NCBI RefSeq assembly: GCF_025465275.1
Contig: NZ_JAODNK010000070.1
Location: 1 to 64,000, forward strand
Length of the DNA: 64,000 nucleotides
Direction: 5' to 3'
Source: Nocardia sp.
GTDB taxonomy: Bacteria > Actinomycetota > Actinomycetes > Mycobacteriales > Mycobacteriaceae
Shown piece after piece: positions 8,000-16,256 of the stretch. The notes under the pieces are model-generated. The model ran no database searches and had not been told where the DNA came from. It was given only the letters and a program-made list of their open reading frames with translations. The translations under genes and the position numbers were made by a program. Every line of letters begins with the position of its first letter. Position 1 is the first letter of the stretch.

Positions 8000-8245
8000 A
8001 TGCATTTCACGACAATTCGCTCCTTGGAAACCCGGACCGAGATGTCGGTGGGCGGGCGCACCATCGAAGTTATGACTGCATTCGACGCCATCAATGCCGC
8101 CAGTATCCAGCGCGCCCGCGCCACCGGCTGGCCAGAGCTATCCGGATCCGACGCCCAGGTGGGATGGTCCTTCACCGTCCGCGAGAAGAAGATGCGGGAA
8201 TTTGAGGCTGCCGCCGTGTGCGATCCCGAAAGCCGTGCCCGGTAG
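8000..8245 (+). CDS. Small hypothetical protein, first gene of island operon
   Basis: 81 codons from the ATG at 8000 (CCGAGG upstream); an internal ATG at 8042 would give 67. The product is soluble, with helical segments (AFDAINAASIQRARATGW) and a charged tail (FTVREKKMREFEAAAV). It is followed after 10 bases by a 40-codon gene and then after 4 bases by the cysteine-cluster gene at 8383, an operon-like spacing. No family recognised. Confidence 0.5.
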   Translation: MHFTTIRSLETRTEMSVGGRTIEVMTAFDAINAASIQRARATGWPELSGSDAQVGWSFTVREKKMREFEAAAVCDPESRAR

Positions 8246-8255
8246 GGAGGTCCTT

Positions 8256-8378
8256 TTGCACGAAACCAGCGCCGCAGCATGGCTCGACAACCGTAATCAC
8301 CCGTGGCAGGTCATGTGGTGGTGCAACCTCACCGCTGACGAGCGCACCACGTTGCTCGACTCCGCAGACGGCCGGTAG
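8256..8378 (+). CDS. Very small hypothetical protein
   Basis: A 40-codon frame starting at TTG 8256, behind a strong AGGGAGG ribosome binding site, and ending at TAG 8376-8378. The peptide is tryptophan-rich and acidic (WLDNRNHPWQVMWWCNLTAD). The placement between two closely spaced genes and the good ribosome site are the only support. Frame remains open upstream without a better start. Confidence 0.45.
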   Translation: MHETSAAAWLDNRNHPWQVMWWCNLTADERTTLLDSADGR

Positions 8379-8382
8379 CCAT

Positions 8383-9180
8383 ATGGACGAGTCGCAACGA
8401 CCCTGGATCGTGCGCAAGGCCAACAGGACCAGGCTGTGGGCCTGGATGCCATATGGGGACGGGAAGAACCGCGCGTGGCTCAAGGGCGAATTGGGCCGGA
8501 TTCAGCCGGAATGGAACAAGGCCGAACAACGTTGGGAAATCGCGCGCAAACACCTGTGGGTCCTGGCCGAAGCGTTGGCCGAGAAGTTCGGCGAGGTCGA
8601 GCTCACGTTAGAGTTCAATAAGACCGAGAAGTGCAACCCCAGCTGCCAGAACGCCGTCAACGACGTCAGTGAGTGCGTGTGTTCCTGCCTGGGCGAGTTC
8701 CACGGCGGGCGCGGTGAGCCACGCGAGTGGATCCGCTCTGGTGCCCACACTCTGATCTCGAAGGGCCCGACCCACACAACCTACTTGATCGTGCACCGCC
8801 GCGAACCGATCCTGGAAACCATAGTGCCGGAACCGGAACCCGCTGTCCCACCGCAGCTTCCCGAATCCACGCCGAGAGGCCCGACCTCCAAGTCGGTCCC
8901 TCTGTACGCCACCGGCACCACGGATTCAACCCGCGACCCCACTCCCCCGCCCGGCAATGATGACGCCGCCACGAGAAGAAGTTCCACCCGGCTGCGGGCT
9001 GGCTGCGTTCCTCTTCGCCCTGATGATCGTGCTCGGAGTGCTCGCGGTGACCGTGGACAAGTTGTGGTGGATCGGCGTGGGCGTGCTGATCGTCGGCATC
9101 TTCGCGGTCATCGTCGAAAACTCGTGACCGCGAACCGTACTTTCGCGGACGGGTTCGATTATCGATCTCGAAACTCTTGA
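8383..9180 (+). CDS. Cys-cluster (putative metal-binding) hypothetical protein
   Basis: ATG at 8383, 4 bases after the preceding stop. Residues 1-150 look like a genuine protein: a tryptophan-rich start (PWIVRKANRTRLWAWMPYGD), a helical middle, then the cluster CNPSCQNAVNDVSECVCSC followed by GEFHGG. This Cx3C...CxCxC...H pattern recurs in phage and mobile-element proteins and probably binds zinc or iron-sulfur. After about residue 160 it becomes proline-rich, and beyond about 8957 it is arginine-rich and overlaps the conserved small membrane gene 8957-9127 in another frame, so the last 70 residues may not be original sequence. Confidence 0.6.
   Translation: MDESQRPWIVRKANRTRLWAWMPYGDGKNRAWLKGELGRIQPEWNKAEQRWEIARKHLWVLAEALAEKFGEVELTLEFNKTEKCNPSCQNAVNDVSECVCSCLGEFHGGRGEPREWIRSGAHTLISKGPTHTTYLIVHRREPILETIVPEPEPAVPPQLPESTPRGPTSKSVPLYATGTTDSTRDPTPPPGNDDAATRRSSTRLRAGCVPLRPDDRARSARGDRGQVVVDRRGRADRRHLRGHRRKLVTANRTFADGFDYRSRNS
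8957..9127 (+). CDS. Small two-TM membrane protein, copy 1
   Basis: 56 codons from the ATG at 8957 (or 8960). Two hydrophobic segments (GLAAFLFALMIVLGVLAVTV and WWIGVGVLIVGIFAVIV) are joined by a short DKLW loop. The reading frame is preserved in a second copy at about 14902-15049 that is roughly 93% identical over 148 bp, and differences are mostly conservative, which argues that this frame, not the overlapping one, is the coding one. Function unknown; small two-TM proteins are often holin-like or membrane effectors. Confidence 0.6.
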   Translation: MMTPPREEVPPGCGLAAFLFALMIVLGVLAVTVDKLWWIGVGVLIVGIFAVIVENS

Positions 9181-9274
9181 GTTAGAGACCATTTGGATAA
9201 GGCCGTACATTGACTTGGCAGATAGGTCGCTAGACGTCAGACGCATCCTTGTCGGTCCCAGGGTCTAGCGTGCG

Positions 9275-10429
9275 ATGACTATGGGCGCACAAGGTGTTCC
9301 GCTGGACGTGCCGATCTTCACCCGACGGGGTTGGGTCATGTACGACCAGATCCTTCCTGGCGACGAGACGCCCGGTCTCAACGTCGAGACGGGCCACACC
9401 GAATGGACCCGGATCACAGACATCGACACCTACGACAACGCAGAGGTCGTGGAAACCACCAGCATGTCGTGGTCGGTTCGCAGTACCCGAGATCACCGCT
9501 GGATTCGTTGGCATCACGCGAGCGAGACGTACTCGCAAGTCACCACTGCGAACACCACGCGGGCCATGTCGTGGCAGGTAGCTACCCAGATGGCCGACGG
9601 CCCCGGACTGGAACTCACCGAGGGCGAGGCCGAACTAATGGGCTGGCTGCTCACGGACGGCAGCCAATGGGAAAGCGCAGCCATCTGCGCGTTCGAGGGG
9701 TGCACCAATCCGGCGCGCGCCAGAGCGTTGTGCGGGTCCCACTCACGCCAGCTCAAGCGAGGCCAGGAGTTACATCGGTTGGGGAAGTACCCGCGTGGTG
9801 CGGTGGCCGACTTCTCCATGTTCGTCTGGCAGACCAAGCCTGGCGGAGTCCAACGGCTAGCGGAGATCCTGGGCGAGCAGGGCCGTTGGAACGGCAAGGG
9901 CTATCGGCTCATCGATTCGTATGCCCGCGACCTGCTCCATCGCGCCCGGATCGAGCGGGTCAAGAATGCGCCTCAAGTCCTGGCGATGATCAACGAGATG
10001 ACTGCGGCACAGCGCCACGCTACATTGCGAGGCGTCATCGGCGGTGACGGGACGCGGATCGTCAGTGGTAGCTCGGAACACCTGCGCATCTACCAGGACG
10101 ATGGCCCGCTGGTCGACGTCATAGCAATCCTCGGCTACTTCTGCGGTTACCGGCCAAGTGTTCTCAAGCGCGAGGTTGAGGGGTTTCCGGGGTACGAAAG
10201 CAAAGGCGTGCATCTGAAGATCGCCCTCTGCCGACCAAGGGCGGCCCCCGGTCGCCAACCCAAGCGTTCCCTCGGAGTAATGACGGTGTGGTACCCCACC
10301 ACCGAATTAGGAAGCTGGACAGCACGATTTGGAAAGAATCCGGTGCTCACTGCCAGCAGCGACCGTAGGGATGAAGCCAATCCTGAACAGTCGGTGCCAG
10401 ATTCGCAGCCTTACCCCAGCGCCAGTTAG
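9275..10429 (+). CDS. Free-standing Hint/LAGLIDADG (intein-like) protein
   Basis: 384 residues. Near the start, GVPLDVPIFTRRGWVMYDQI then LPGDE is the N-terminal intein/Hint block A, but the splicing Cys/Ser expected just before it is not evident; STRDHRWIRW (residues 70-79) is block B with its histidine. Two LAGLIDADG-type helices follow: LTEGEAELMGWLLTDG (114-129) and ATLRGVIGGDG (249-259). Between them a Cys-Cys-Cys-His set (C138, C143, C153, H156) resembles a small zinc finger. The C-terminal splicing block ending His-Asn is missing and no extein flanks it. It is probably a degenerate or solitary homing-endonuclease-like protein. Start ATG 9275 could be 9281; TAGCGT 3 bases upstream suggests a leaderless transcript. 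Confidence 0.72.
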   Translation: MTMGAQGVPLDVPIFTRRGWVMYDQILPGDETPGLNVETGHTEWTRITDIDTYDNAEVVETTSMSWSVRSTRDHRWIRWHHASETYSQVTTANTTRAMSWQVATQMADGPGLELTEGEAELMGWLLTDGSQWESAAICAFEGCTNPARARALCGSHSRQLKRGQELHRLGKYPRGAVADFSMFVWQTKPGGVQRLAEILGEQGRWNGKGYRLIDSYARDLLHRARIERVKNAPQVLAMINEMTAAQRHATLRGVIGGDGTRIVSGSSEHLRIYQDDGPLVDVIAILGYFCGYRPSVLKREVEGFPGYESKGVHLKIALCRPRAAPGRQPKRSLGVMTVWYPTTELGSWTARFGKNPVLTASSDRRDEANPEQSVPDSQPYPSAS

Positions 10430-10492
10430 GACGGTCCGTAGCTGTCCGATGACTACACTTCTGACAGCCAAGGTCACATCGAAGGGGCTCGG

Positions 10493-11416
10493 ATGGTTCC
10501 ACGAAACATGCAGGGCAAGACGATGAAACTGCGCCGCGTCGCCGACGACGGTACAGCGACTGTGTCCGATATTGAGGCCATGGATCTCGGCCCACAGCAT
10601 GGAATCACTTTCAGAGTGGACGCTGACGTCGAAGACGGTGACGAGGTGACGGACACGCTGCCGAATGGCAAATCGAAGACAATGCGTCTGAGGGAGGTCC
10701 AGGTCCTTCAAAGCCCTTTCGGCAGTGGCACACTCGATCACACCGGTGCGAAGTACGACGTGATCTCAGGTAAGGCTGCACTCGGCCGTGCAACAGCCAA
10801 ACCTGTGGCGGAGATCCTCCGAATCCTGATGTTGGGCGCCTCGCCCGAGGGAGACCTGCGGATCACGCGCGAACACACTCGCATCCGCAAAGCTGTGGAA
10901 GCCGCTTTGCACCGCGACTTCGTCGAGTTCGATGTAAGGCTCTCCGCGACGGCTGCCGACCTTCAGGAAGGGATCGCAAAGTTCCGCCCGCACGTGGTGC
11001 ACTTCGCCGGCCATGGTGGGGACAAGCTGATCGCGCTTGAACGAGACCTGGACGAGCAACATGAGGGCGTTGTAGTCACCGAGAGTGCTTTGGCGGCGGC
11101 GTGTGCGGCGACCGACGAGCCACCGAAGCTGGTGGTGCTCAATGCCTGCGACTCGGCCGCGACGGCAGACGCGCTGGTTGAGCATTTCGCGCCACTGGCA
11201 ATAGGTATGCGGGGCAGCGTGGCTGACGTGGACGCGATGGTCTTCGCCACCAGCTTCTATTCTTCGGTAGCGAACGGCCAGTCGGTGTGGGCTGCGCACT
11301 TGGCCGGGCGAGCGGGTGTGGAGTTGCAAGGCGGGGATCATGAAGCGCCCTACCTGGCGGTCGCGGACGGTATTGAACCGAAATCGGTGAAACTCGTAGC
11401 AGCGCCGAAGCAGTAA
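10493..11416 (+). CDS. CHAT-domain (caspase-like) protease, probable conflict-system effector
   Basis: 307 residues. The C-terminal two thirds carry a CHAT fold with the catalytic pair: His174 in RPHVVHFAGHGG and Cys219 in LVVLNACDSA. The preceding strand ILRILMLGASPEGDLRIT is the first strand of such domains. The N-terminal 90 residues are a separate beta-rich module ending GTLDHTGAKYDV. CHAT proteases act as caspase-like cleavage enzymes in bacterial defence and cell-death systems, usually triggered by a sensor; no sensor is fused here. Start ATG 10493 follows GGGG; ATG 10508 is an alternative. A tiny membrane protein and a nuclease-like gene follow on the same strand. Confidence 0.85.
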   Translation: MVPRNMQGKTMKLRRVADDGTATVSDIEAMDLGPQHGITFRVDADVEDGDEVTDTLPNGKSKTMRLREVQVLQSPFGSGTLDHTGAKYDVISGKAALGRATAKPVAEILRILMLGASPEGDLRITREHTRIRKAVEAALHRDFVEFDVRLSATAADLQEGIAKFRPHVVHFAGHGGDKLIALERDLDEQHEGVVVTESALAAACAATDEPPKLVVLNACDSAATADALVEHFAPLAIGMRGSVADVDAMVFATSFYSSVANGQSVWAAHLAGRAGVELQGGDHEAPYLAVADGIEPKSVKLVAAPKQ

Positions 11417-11821
11417 CAGGCCGCCTTGAGTGCCTGACCCACTTCCTCGGCGAGAGCGAGAGTCTTCTGGCTGCTTCATCAGGAGCGCAAACGTACTGCC
11501 GAGAAGCAACTTTCGTACATGTGGGTCGTCCGGGGTGTGGTGTACAGTCATCGTCACAGGCTCAACCGAGCTGACGATCTTATGAGTCCAGTATTTTTCG
11601 TTCGCGACACACCCGCCACCGGCCGGACGTGTCCTTGTGCCCATCTCTAAACCCCATCTGTTATGTGGTCGCGTAGGTTGCGGCCGAGACTTCTGTACCC
11701 AGTTCCTTCCGAGCCGGTCGGTCGGACCTTGGTTCAGCCAGACGAAGCATTCGTACTGGTCGAGCTGAGGTTCGTTCGCCTTCTCTCTCGACCAGATACT
11801 TCGAGAGAGGAACAAACTTCA
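11417..11821. other. Intergenic, no gene seen
   Basis: 405 bases between the CHAT gene and the small membrane gene. No open frame with credible composition on either strand, apart from an antisense frame over the CHAT gene. The sequence may hold the promoter of the downstream genes. Confidence 0.4.
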
Positions 11822-12007
11822 GTGGATCTGACCGCGATTCTGCTCATAGTCAGCAGTGCCGCCACGGGTGTTGCGGCCTCAGCCGCGGCCGCAGCCGCCA
11901 GGGTCATTATCACGAAGAACAAGATCCGGCTCACCCGCGAAGTTCTCCGGGATGTGCCCGGTGCGGACCGTCCGGCCGTTCTGCAGGCTCTCGCTGAGAT
12001 CCTGTAA
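11822..12007 (+). CDS. Small single-TM protein
   Basis: 61 codons from GTG 11822, preceded by AGAGAGGAA. The first half is one alanine-rich membrane segment (LTAILLIVSSAATGVAASAA), the second half a charged cytosolic-type helix (LTREVLRDVPGADRPAVLQA). It lies between the CHAT protease gene and the nuclease-like gene on the same strand. Function unknown; a membrane partner or small effector for its neighbours is possible but unproven. Confidence 0.6.
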   Translation: MDLTAILLIVSSAATGVAASAAAAAARVIITKNKIRLTREVLRDVPGADRPAVLQALAEIL

Positions 12008-12491
12008 TCGTTGTTACGCCGATCGCCCGTCTCCCCGCCGCACTGGGTGGAGGCGGGCTTCGATCGTCAAGGTCGTCCTGCGGTCGGCGCACCGTTTTCG
12101 CAACTTCGCCCCGGTTCCGGATTGAACAAGATCAAATCTGTTGTGTTGCAATAGGAAAAGGATATGCCCACCTGAGGCGCGACGCTGGGCAATCTGCATG
12201 CTGTTGGGCTTCCAGCTTCCTCGCTCTGGCCGATTGAACAGCTCGATCAGTGTCCATCTAGAGGCCCGTAGGCAGGGCCGGGTCCCGTCAAGGTGCCCGG
12301 TGAGACGCTCCCTCAAGCGGCTTCCCACCAGCGTGATCGGTGTGGCCAGCCAACCGATCCTCGATTCGGCGGTCGCGGCAGGTGCCCGGCACCACCGCCC
12401 GCGGTGCGAATACTGTCTGCAACAGGGCATTTCGAATCTATCGTTGGAGGCTGGCCGAGGACCGCTTGTACGGGGAGGATTCGAGAGGGCG
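12008..12491. other. Intergenic or upstream extension of the nuclease gene
   Basis: The nuclease frame stays open back to 12141, but the 117 upstream codons are arginine/cysteine-rich and unlike a folded domain, so they are treated as non-coding leader. A CGCCGATCGCC...inverted GGCGATCGGCG-like context near 12017 is not clear enough to call. No other gene seen. Confidence 0.4.
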
Positions 12492-14255
12492 ATGGGACGA
12501 GTCGAGTGGAGCCTGATGGCCGGCGACGATGTCGAGACGGTCGTCTCGATGCTGCTGTGCTCGGAAATGCCCAGCGCACAACGAGTGCGGCCAGCACAAG
12601 GCGACGGAGGAATCGACATCTTCGTCGCCGGTGACGACGGCCCCACCGTGTCGCGAGCGATCTACCAGGTCAAGAAGTTCGCCGCCAATCTCACGAACAG
12701 CCAGAAACGTCAGATCACGAAATCGTTCAACCGCGTTCTGGACACCAGCAACAACGAAGGGTGGGCGATCACACAGTGGCATCTCGTCTGCCCGCTGACC
12801 CCCACCCCGGGCAACCTGAACTGGTTCGTCGGACTGACCGAGAACGCCGGATTTCCCTGCTACTGGCTGGATCTGGACCGCCTCAACATGCTGGCCTCCA
12901 AGTACCCGGCGCTGATCGACTGGTATCTGCACGACGGCAAGCAACGCCTCGACAACGCCATCACCGCGCTCGCCGCAATCATCACTGGCCAGCGTAAACG
13001 GGAATCAGAACAGCCACTGACACCGTCCGACGTGCTACCCGAGCTCGTCGGGATCTACGATTCCATCAACGCCCACGACCCCCACTACCGCTACGCGGTA
13101 GAGATCAGCCACCTGCAACCAGACGCCACTGCAGCGCAAAGCCCCGGACTCGTCGCATTGTCGGCTACCCGGACCGAATCGGCGTGGGTGATCACCAAAA
13201 TCTTCGCGCGCAGTCTCGCTGCGCTGGAAGAACGTCCAGTGCCGCTCGAACTGCAGTTGACCGTGGATTCAGACCACCCCGACTACGAGGAGCTAACAGA
13301 CCAGTTTCAGCGATTCATTGACTACGGCGCGCCCCTGACAATGCCTCGGGGCACCGTCACTGGCATCATCGATCTGCCCGCCGGGCTGGGCGGCAACTTC
13401 TCCGACACCGACCTCAGCCTCACTCCGGTCACACACCGTCAGTCCAGCCCCTCAGCCGTGGCCAACGACGAAGTCCTGCTCGCGATCCTGGACCCCACCG
13501 GGCGCGACGTGCGCACAGAGCTACGCATTCACGCCGTCGAACACACCCATGGATCCGTCGGGCATCGCACGGTCTGGCACGACAAGTCCGAGCTCATCGT
13601 CGTCGAAACCCGCACGCGCCCCAAAGACGGTCACCTCGACATCATGGTCGAACTGCGCGGCGCCGACTTCACCGGCCGCCGACCCGAAGATCTCGTCGAG
13701 CCGTTCGAGTTCTACTCCATCCTTCACCAGCCCAACCGGTTCGGCTTGCGCCCGGTCTACGGCCCCCGCCGGTTCGAGGACACCCCGACCATCCCCAACG
13801 ACGAGGACCAGCACCTGGTCGCACTCGCACAGCTCGTCCGCATGCTGGTGACCATCCAAGACCATGTCCCGCAACGCCTTCTTTGGCCTGCGCGCCTGAC
13901 ACGAGACGAGATCACGGAGATTATGACCGCCGCGAAATTGCTTTCTGGGCAGCTGGTTCCGGTGCACTCACAGGACCTTTACATCAAGCTGGACGAACCT
14001 ACCGATCTTGCGGTGGGCGGTGAGTACGAATTCTGCGACGTCTACGAGTTCGCCATCCACCTCGATGGGCAACGCATTCCGGTCGGTCATTGTGCGGCTG
14101 TTGTACAGGGCAGGATCGTCGCGCTCAACGACAGCTTCGCTGCGATCGAGCCCGCCGAGCCAAGCAGCGTGCTCGGCTTGTTTACGAGCAGCGACGTCGC
14201 AGTGAGCCAGGTGTTCTTCCGCGGCAGACACGTCGGCCACAACGTCGCCTCCTGA
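12492..14255 (+). CDS. PD-(D/E)XK nuclease-like (Mrr-type) large protein
   Basis: 587 residues from ATG 12492 (GAGGG just upstream). The N-terminal 120 residues show a restriction-endonuclease-like core: Glu15 in DDVETVVSMLL, Asp42 in RPAQGDGGIDIFVAG, and Gln59-x-Lys61 in AIYQVKKFAANL, in the order and spacing of the Mrr/PD-(D/E)XK fold. About residues 70-170 continue as helices (SQKRQITKSFNRVLDTSN). The remaining 400 residues are mixed alpha/beta with no family I recognise and may sense or bind a partner. Position behind a CHAT protease and inside a mobile island suggests anti-phage or anti-plasmid defence. ATG 12492 begins exactly at the conserved domain. Confidence 0.78.
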   Translation: MGRVEWSLMAGDDVETVVSMLLCSEMPSAQRVRPAQGDGGIDIFVAGDDGPTVSRAIYQVKKFAANLTNSQKRQITKSFNRVLDTSNNEGWAITQWHLVCPLTPTPGNLNWFVGLTENAGFPCYWLDLDRLNMLASKYPALIDWYLHDGKQRLDNAITALAAIITGQRKRESEQPLTPSDVLPELVGIYDSINAHDPHYRYAVEISHLQPDATAAQSPGLVALSATRTESAWVITKIFARSLAALEERPVPLELQLTVDSDHPDYEELTDQFQRFIDYGAPLTMPRGTVTGIIDLPAGLGGNFSDTDLSLTPVTHRQSSPSAVANDEVLLAILDPTGRDVRTELRIHAVEHTHGSVGHRTVWHDKSELIVVETRTRPKDGHLDIMVELRGADFTGRRPEDLVEPFEFYSILHQPNRFGLRPVYGPRRFEDTPTIPNDEDQHLVALAQLVRMLVTIQDHVPQRLLWPARLTRDEITEIMTAAKLLSGQLVPVHSQDLYIKLDEPTDLAVGGEYEFCDVYEFAIHLDGQRIPVGHCAAVVQGRIVALNDSFAAIEPAEPSSVLGLFTSSDVAVSQVFFRGRHVGHNVAS

Positions 14256-14605
14256 GCAACTCGACCAACGAGTGCGGGTACGCGTTGCGATGGCCGGTAG
14301 GCCCCTATGGTCGCGGTAAGGGTTGCCAGCAGGCGCGTATTAGTAGTGAGCCGCTGACCCGAAACCATGAATCACATGTGCGAAACAACGTCATCGCCCA
14401 AACCAAATGTAGGACCGCCCAACAGCAGATCAGCTAAGAGAACTGCTCCGAAGTCGTGCTCCAGCACCGTCCCCGCGCCGCCGGTCGCGATCGGGCTGGC
14501 CATCTGATCGACCTCATTGCCTACCACCGTCACACTGTATGTCGCCCACTCCGAACGAACCTCAGAGTATTGCCAGACACCAGAAATTTCTCAAATGGCT
14601 CTATA
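14256..14605. other. Intergenic with a 26-bp sequence shared with 16889-16914
   Basis: No gene is credible here. At 14358-14383 the sequence beginning CCCGAAACCATGAA and ending ATGTGCGA recurs at 16889-16914 with one mismatch. Both copies are in direct orientation, the second overlapping the start of the HIRAN-like gene, as expected for a duplicated or recombined junction. Confidence 0.5.
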
Positions 14606-14875
14606 TCACCTACTTCGCAGCGACGCACACAGTCGCCACTGGATCCTCATGCCGACCGGGTCTCCTCCACTGAGCTCGGCCAGAGTGGCCACCGCGCGGC
14701 GATACGCGTCCTCAATGAACGTCGCCGACGACCGGACATATTGCATTGTCGAACCCACCGTCCAATGGCCCAAAGCGCGTGGATCGCAGCAGGATCCACG
14801 CCACGCTCATAGCCATGGGGCACGTACACGCGCCGCAGCCCATACGGACTGAACTTCGAACGACCGGCGCGCGGA
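14606..14875 (-). pseudogene. Tyrosine recombinase, C-terminal remnant with frameshift
   Basis: Read on the minus strand, one frame gives FSPYGLRRVYVPHGYERGVD and PAAIHAL, the second Arg box region, and another frame gives LGHWTVGSTMQYVRSSATFI then EDAYRRAVATLAEL, the His/Trp box and the active-site Tyr in MQYV. Both halves join if one base is restored near HAL/LGHW (about 14764-14770). The N-terminal catalytic part is absent: homology stops where the duplicated small membrane gene begins. This is a dead integrase fragment, evidence for past site-specific recombination in the island. Confidence 0.75.
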
Positions 14876-15057
14876 ACCTGGGACGGCTACGCATAACGGC
14901 CCCCGGCTGCGGGCTGGTTGCGTTTCTCTTCGCCCTGATGATCGTGTTCGGAGTGCTCGCGGTGACCGTGGACAAGTTGTGGTGGATCGGCGTGGACGTG
15001 CTGATTGTCGGCATCTTCGCGGTCCTCGTCGAAAACTCGTCACCGCGAAGCGAGTAG
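14815..15057 (+). CDS. Small two-TM membrane protein, copy 2, chimeric 5' end
   Basis: The frame from ATG 14815 to TAG 15055 gives 80 residues. From about 14902 it repeats the gene at 8957-9127 (GCGLVAFLFALMIVFGVLAV, WWIGVDVLIVGIFAVLV); the shared block is about 8987-9133 against 14902-15049. The original TGA is changed to TCA here, adding SPRSE. The first 28 codons are antisense to the recombinase remnant, so the 5' end is a junction product and expression is doubtful. Confidence 0.5.
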   Translation: MGHVHAPQPIRTELRTTGARNLGRLRITAPGCGLVAFLFALMIVFGVLAVTVDKLWWIGVDVLIVGIFAVLVENSSPRSE

Positions 15058-15066
15058 ATCGACCGC

Positions 15067-16050
15067 TCATCGTCGGTTGTTACGCCTCGCGGCTGATTGC
15101 TTCTTCCGCTGGGTCTTCCTGCGCTCGGCAGAATTACCCTGACTAGCAACGGGCTTCAGGAGATGACCGAACCGACGGCGGCCGTCGCGTCTCCACACCG
15201 CAAGTACGGAGGGCACTCGGTTGCGGGTACTCAGCCACTGCATCGCGGCACGGGAATATTCATCGGCAAAGTCGTTGGCCAACTCGTGAACGGTCCGATC
15301 CTTTAACGCCTGTACGGCAATGGTCGTATACGGGTGTGCGTTATAGCGGCCGAGACCCTGCACCTGGGCAACTCCAGTACAGAATCCGGCCCCTACGTGC
15401 CACGCTGCGCCGGCCATGACAGCACCGGAATCCTCGCCTTCGAGCTCCGTCGGACTGCAAAGGAGATCAACTAGCTGCTGTTCCTGTTGGTCGAGCTCCA
15501 TCGGGACTTCTGTCGCTAAGGCTGTGGAATACGCTGCCACGGCGTCTTCTCTGGTGCGCAGGACGTGCCGACGTACGTAACCGCCCATGTCGAAGTGCAG
15601 CACTGCATCTGACTGGATGCCGGATGCTTTGCCGTAGACGGCCCTTGTTGCCCGGTACCCGCTTAGTACGACGAGCTCGGATCGGCGCTCACCCTTACGC
15701 CCGTCACCCCGGCTCAGTCGGGCATATGGCGAAGATACGAACGGGCAGATCTGTGCTGCATACAGTCCGCATATCTCGTGCACGGGAGCCTCTGATGTAG
15801 TGACGTCCTCGTCTGTCTCCTCGAACATCACCTGCCAACGCAGCTCGTCATGGAAGGGGAGCGCGCAGACGGCGCAGAGATCGAATGTTGCCAAGGCGAG
15901 TTTGCGCCCTTCGGACACAGCGCCGAAGTCTGGTGGCGGCTCCTGACCAATCGTCGCGATAATCGGGTAGCCGCGGGCATCCGCACGGAGGTGGTTACAC
16001 CGGGCCGGGCGGGGCACGCCAGCGGGTCCTCGATCGGCTATGTCAGGCAT
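15067..16050 (-). CDS. Hypothetical protein with Cys-x2-Cys and ECA-like motif
   Basis: 327 residues from ATG 16050, with GGTAGGA 7 bases upstream (a TTG at 16056 is the alternative). LCAVCALPFHDELRWQVMFE gives a CxxC pair; further on, VHEICGLYAAQICPFVSSP matches a motif seen in actinobacterial hypothetical proteins where a Cys-containing helix follows a cofactor-like CxxC. The C-terminal 20 residues are a very basic tail (RKTQRKKQSAARRNNRR) suited to nucleic-acid contact. It faces the small membrane gene tail to tail with a 9-base gap. Function unknown. Confidence 0.7.
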   Translation of the reverse strand: MPDIADRGPAGVPRPARCNHLRADARGYPIIATIGQEPPPDFGAVSEGRKLALATFDLCAVCALPFHDELRWQVMFEETDEDVTTSEAPVHEICGLYAAQICPFVSSPYARLSRGDGRKGERRSELVVLSGYRATRAVYGKASGIQSDAVLHFDMGGYVRRHVLRTREDAVAAYSTALATEVPMELDQQEQQLVDLLCSPTELEGEDSGAVMAGAAWHVGAGFCTGVAQVQGLGRYNAHPYTTIAVQALKDRTVHELANDFADEYSRAAMQWLSTRNRVPSVLAVWRRDGRRRFGHLLKPVASQGNSAERRKTQRKKQSAARRNNRR

Positions 16051-16256
16051 GCTCAATTCCTACCGGACAGGTCGTGCGCGTCAAAACACTTTGCGGGTAA
16101 CCTGTTTGGAGCGCGCCGCCGACCTGCTAGTACGTATGTGGTGGCCAGTGGGCTTCTACAGGGGCGGATCGGGTTGCATACGCGTGCTAACGAGCCCTTT
16201 GGCCTGAAACCAGAAACACGGCGGCTACCGACGGTGATCGTGGGCATACCTATCGC

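Noticed and set aside
8970-9180. Arginine-rich last 70 codons of the 8383 gene as a functional domain
   Set aside because: They overlap, in another frame, a small membrane gene whose own frame is preserved in a second copy at 14902, so the arginine-rich reading is most likely a by-product.
12141-12491. 117-codon N-terminal extension of the PD-(D/E)XK protein
   Set aside because: Composition is arginine/cysteine-rich without domain features, while the recognisable nuclease fold begins directly at ATG 12492 with a ribosome site. Taken as leader.
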